A model generated the notes under the pieces. The model made no database searches, was not told where the DNA came from, and saw nothing but the letters and a program-made list of their open reading frames with translations. 64,000 nt of DNA from UBA5078 sp040384465 (lineage in GTDB: Bacteria; Pseudomonadota; Gammaproteobacteria; Pseudomonadales; Pseudohongiellaceae). Of the stretch, positions 62,880 through 64,000 are shown one piece after another. Where the stretch lies: positions 62,001-126,000 of the forward strand of contig JAZKJF010000002.1 in assembly GCA_040384465.1 (NCBI GenBank), written 5' to 3'. Positions within the stretch are counted from its first letter, which is position 1. Each line of letters opens with the position of its first letter. Made by a program: the position numbers and the translations under genes.

Positions 62880-63379
62880 CATATCATCCGTCGCTGGACG
62901 CTTATCATTGTTTTTTCCGCATGATCTATTTTCTAAGTAGAGCCGAAAACACCGCTTTTGAGATCGACAAGATGCGCATAATCGATTTCTATTTGAGCTC
63001 TCCAGCCGCTCTAAAATATTTTAAATTCCCAATGGAGCTGAAAAATAGAAGAAAGATATTTAGCGATAAAGTGAATGAGTACAACAAAATTCCTAATCAG
63101 CAGTCCTTGTTCTTTGAAATGCAACACATACATAAAGCGGTATTTGACATGCTCGCATCGATTGGGCTGATTGACAGCGAAATGCTAAAGAAAGGCAGCG
63201 TCTATCTATTGCGAGATCATTTAACGAACGAGATATCCCAGGTAATTGAGAACAGCTCAAGTATCGACCAAGACATCAGTGAACTTGCTATTAAAGACCT
63301 CGCGCAAATTCCTCTTCTTGGCGTGAACGGGCTAAAGGATCGCAGCGGATTGATGGATCATAGATATGACTTGGTATAA
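62873..63379 (+). CDS. ABC-three-component-type middle component
   Basis: 168 aa, starting at the ATG at 62873 inside the previous stop, with GGAGCAAGGA before it. The N terminus LTYHPSLDAYHCFFRMIYFL has the YHP..D.YH..FR pattern I associate with middle components of ABC-three-component systems. The rest is helical with a winged-helix-like C-terminal half (MLASIGLIDSEMLKKGSVYLL). It overlaps the ATPase gene by 14 bp. Confidence 0.65.
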   Translation: MLTYHPSLDAYHCFFRMIYFLSRAENTAFEIDKMRIIDFYLSSPAALKYFKFPMELKNRRKIFSDKVNEYNKIPNQQSLFFEMQHIHKAVFDMLASIGLIDSEMLKKGSVYLLRDHLTNEISQVIENSSSIDQDISELAIKDLAQIPLLGVNGLKDRSGLMDHRYDLV

Positions 63380-64000
63380 ACCCACATTAATACTGACGCG
63401 GCTGCTCATAACAAAATCTGGCGGTGCAGTCTATGACGAAAAGTATCACTACGGATTAAACGTCATTCGAGGGAGCAATAGTTCAGGTAAAACTACTATC
63501 TCGCGAGCGATAGTTTACGCTTTAGGTGGCGATATAAAGCAATGGACACCAGAACTTTTAAGTTGCGACTTTGTAATTGCTGAAGTAAGTATTAATCGAG
63601 AATTTGTAACTCTTCGTCGAGCCGTTGATGATGAAAAGCGAAGTCCCATGGAAATTTATTGGGGGAGTTACATAGAGGCATCCAATGCGTCACCAGCAAG
63701 TTGGGAAAGATACCCATATGCAAACTACGAAAATAAGAAAGGGTTCTCGAAAGTCCTGTTTGAGGCACTGGAGCTTCCAGAAGTAAAGGGATACCAAGAA
63801 AGCAATGTCACTATGCATCAAGTGCTTAGGCTTATGTATGGAGATCAATCTTCACCAGCAACAAAGATACTTGGAACTGAAGACTTTGACTCCACTATAA
63901 CCAGAGAATCAATTGGCGATCTCCTCTGCGGCATCTACAGCGATGCCCTTTTTAATGCTCGCACAAGACTGAAGATTGTAGATGCCCAAGTGAGCTCGGT
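63366..64000 (+). CDS. SMC/RecN-like ABC ATPase, N-terminal part (cut by window end)
   Basis: The first 211 codons are visible. The P-loop RGSNSSGKTTISRAIVYALGGDIKQW (Walker A G36-T44) belongs to the SMC/RecF/Rad50 branch of ABC ATPases. Next is a beta-sheet with AEVSINREFVTLRRAVDD, and then the start of a coiled-coil region (ARTRLKIVDAQVSS). The signature, Walker B and the rest are outside. Its gene overlaps the middle component by 14 bp, so the two are translated together. It should be the motor or sensor of the system. Confidence 0.8.
   Translation, partial: MTWYKPTLILTRLLITKSGGAVYDEKYHYGLNVIRGSNSSGKTTISRAIVYALGGDIKQWTPELLSCDFVIAEVSINREFVTLRRAVDDEKRSPMEIYWGSYIEASNASPASWERYPYANYENKKGFSKVLFEALELPEVKGYQESNVTMHQVLRLMYGDQSSPATKILGTEDFDSTITRESIGDLLCGIYSDALFNARTRLKIVDAQVSS

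Overview
The window is a gammaproteobacterial chromosomal origin region. Its gene order closely follows the Pseudomonas origin: glyQ-glyS-gmhB-plsC and gyrB-recF-dnaN-dnaA on one side, rpmH-rnpA-yidD-yidC-mnmE-mnmG-rsmG-parA-parB-atpIBEFHAGDC-glmU-glmS on the other. The departures from Pseudomonas (no zur beside znuCB, no heme A synthase gene in the cox cluster, no purK beside purE, no glmR between glmU and glmS, a different REP sequence) suggest a related but different lineage, perhaps a marine gammaproteobacterium. That placement is inference; no rRNA or other species marker is present.

Left part (1-31.8 kb). The 5' end of polA is followed by a zinc-uptake locus, znuA divergent from znuCB, with a clear Zur-type operator between them. 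Next come cytochrome oxidase assembly genes (SCO1, heme O synthase cyoE, a CxxxC thioredoxin-like protein, SURF1, a DUF2909 protein) and the coxB-coxA-ctaG-coxC operon, whose subunit II carries a C-terminal cytochrome c domain. After this are housekeeping genes: oligopeptidase A, a gamma-carbonic-anhydrase-like protein, aroE-hemF-tsaC-purE-dprA, a LysM protein, def-fmt-rsmB-trkA-trkH, an LpxL-type acyltransferase, and glyQS-gmhB-plsC.

Origin (31.8-47.2 kb). gyrB, recF, dnaN and dnaA read leftward; rpmH onward reads rightward. The dnaA-rpmH gap has two perfect DnaA boxes and is the probable oriC. A second, even more AT-rich gap lies before mnmG. Two palindromic parS sites lie inside recF, matching the parA/parB pair 10 kb away.

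Right part (47.2-64 kb). The complete F1Fo ATP synthase operon starts at a near-consensus sigma70 promoter and ends at a strong terminator. glmU and glmS follow. From here to 60.8 kb the gaps hold a family of REP/BIME-like hairpin repeats, a HigBA-like toxin-antitoxin pair, an RpiR/HexR-type regulator, and a MarR regulator divergent from a secreted SnoaL-like protein with paired operators. A very GC-rich N-acyltransferase gene (COG3146) whose 3' end changes composition sharply marks the edge of an AT-rich accessory block. That block (62.1 kb to the window end) is a tightly overlapping operon: a small membrane protein, a protein with a glycine-rich GDVVGG motif, a small middle-component-like protein and an SMC/RecN-like ATPase cut by the window end. 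It looks like an ABC-three-component-type conflict (defence) system with an unusual membrane-anchored extra gene, and it is the best candidate for new biology here.
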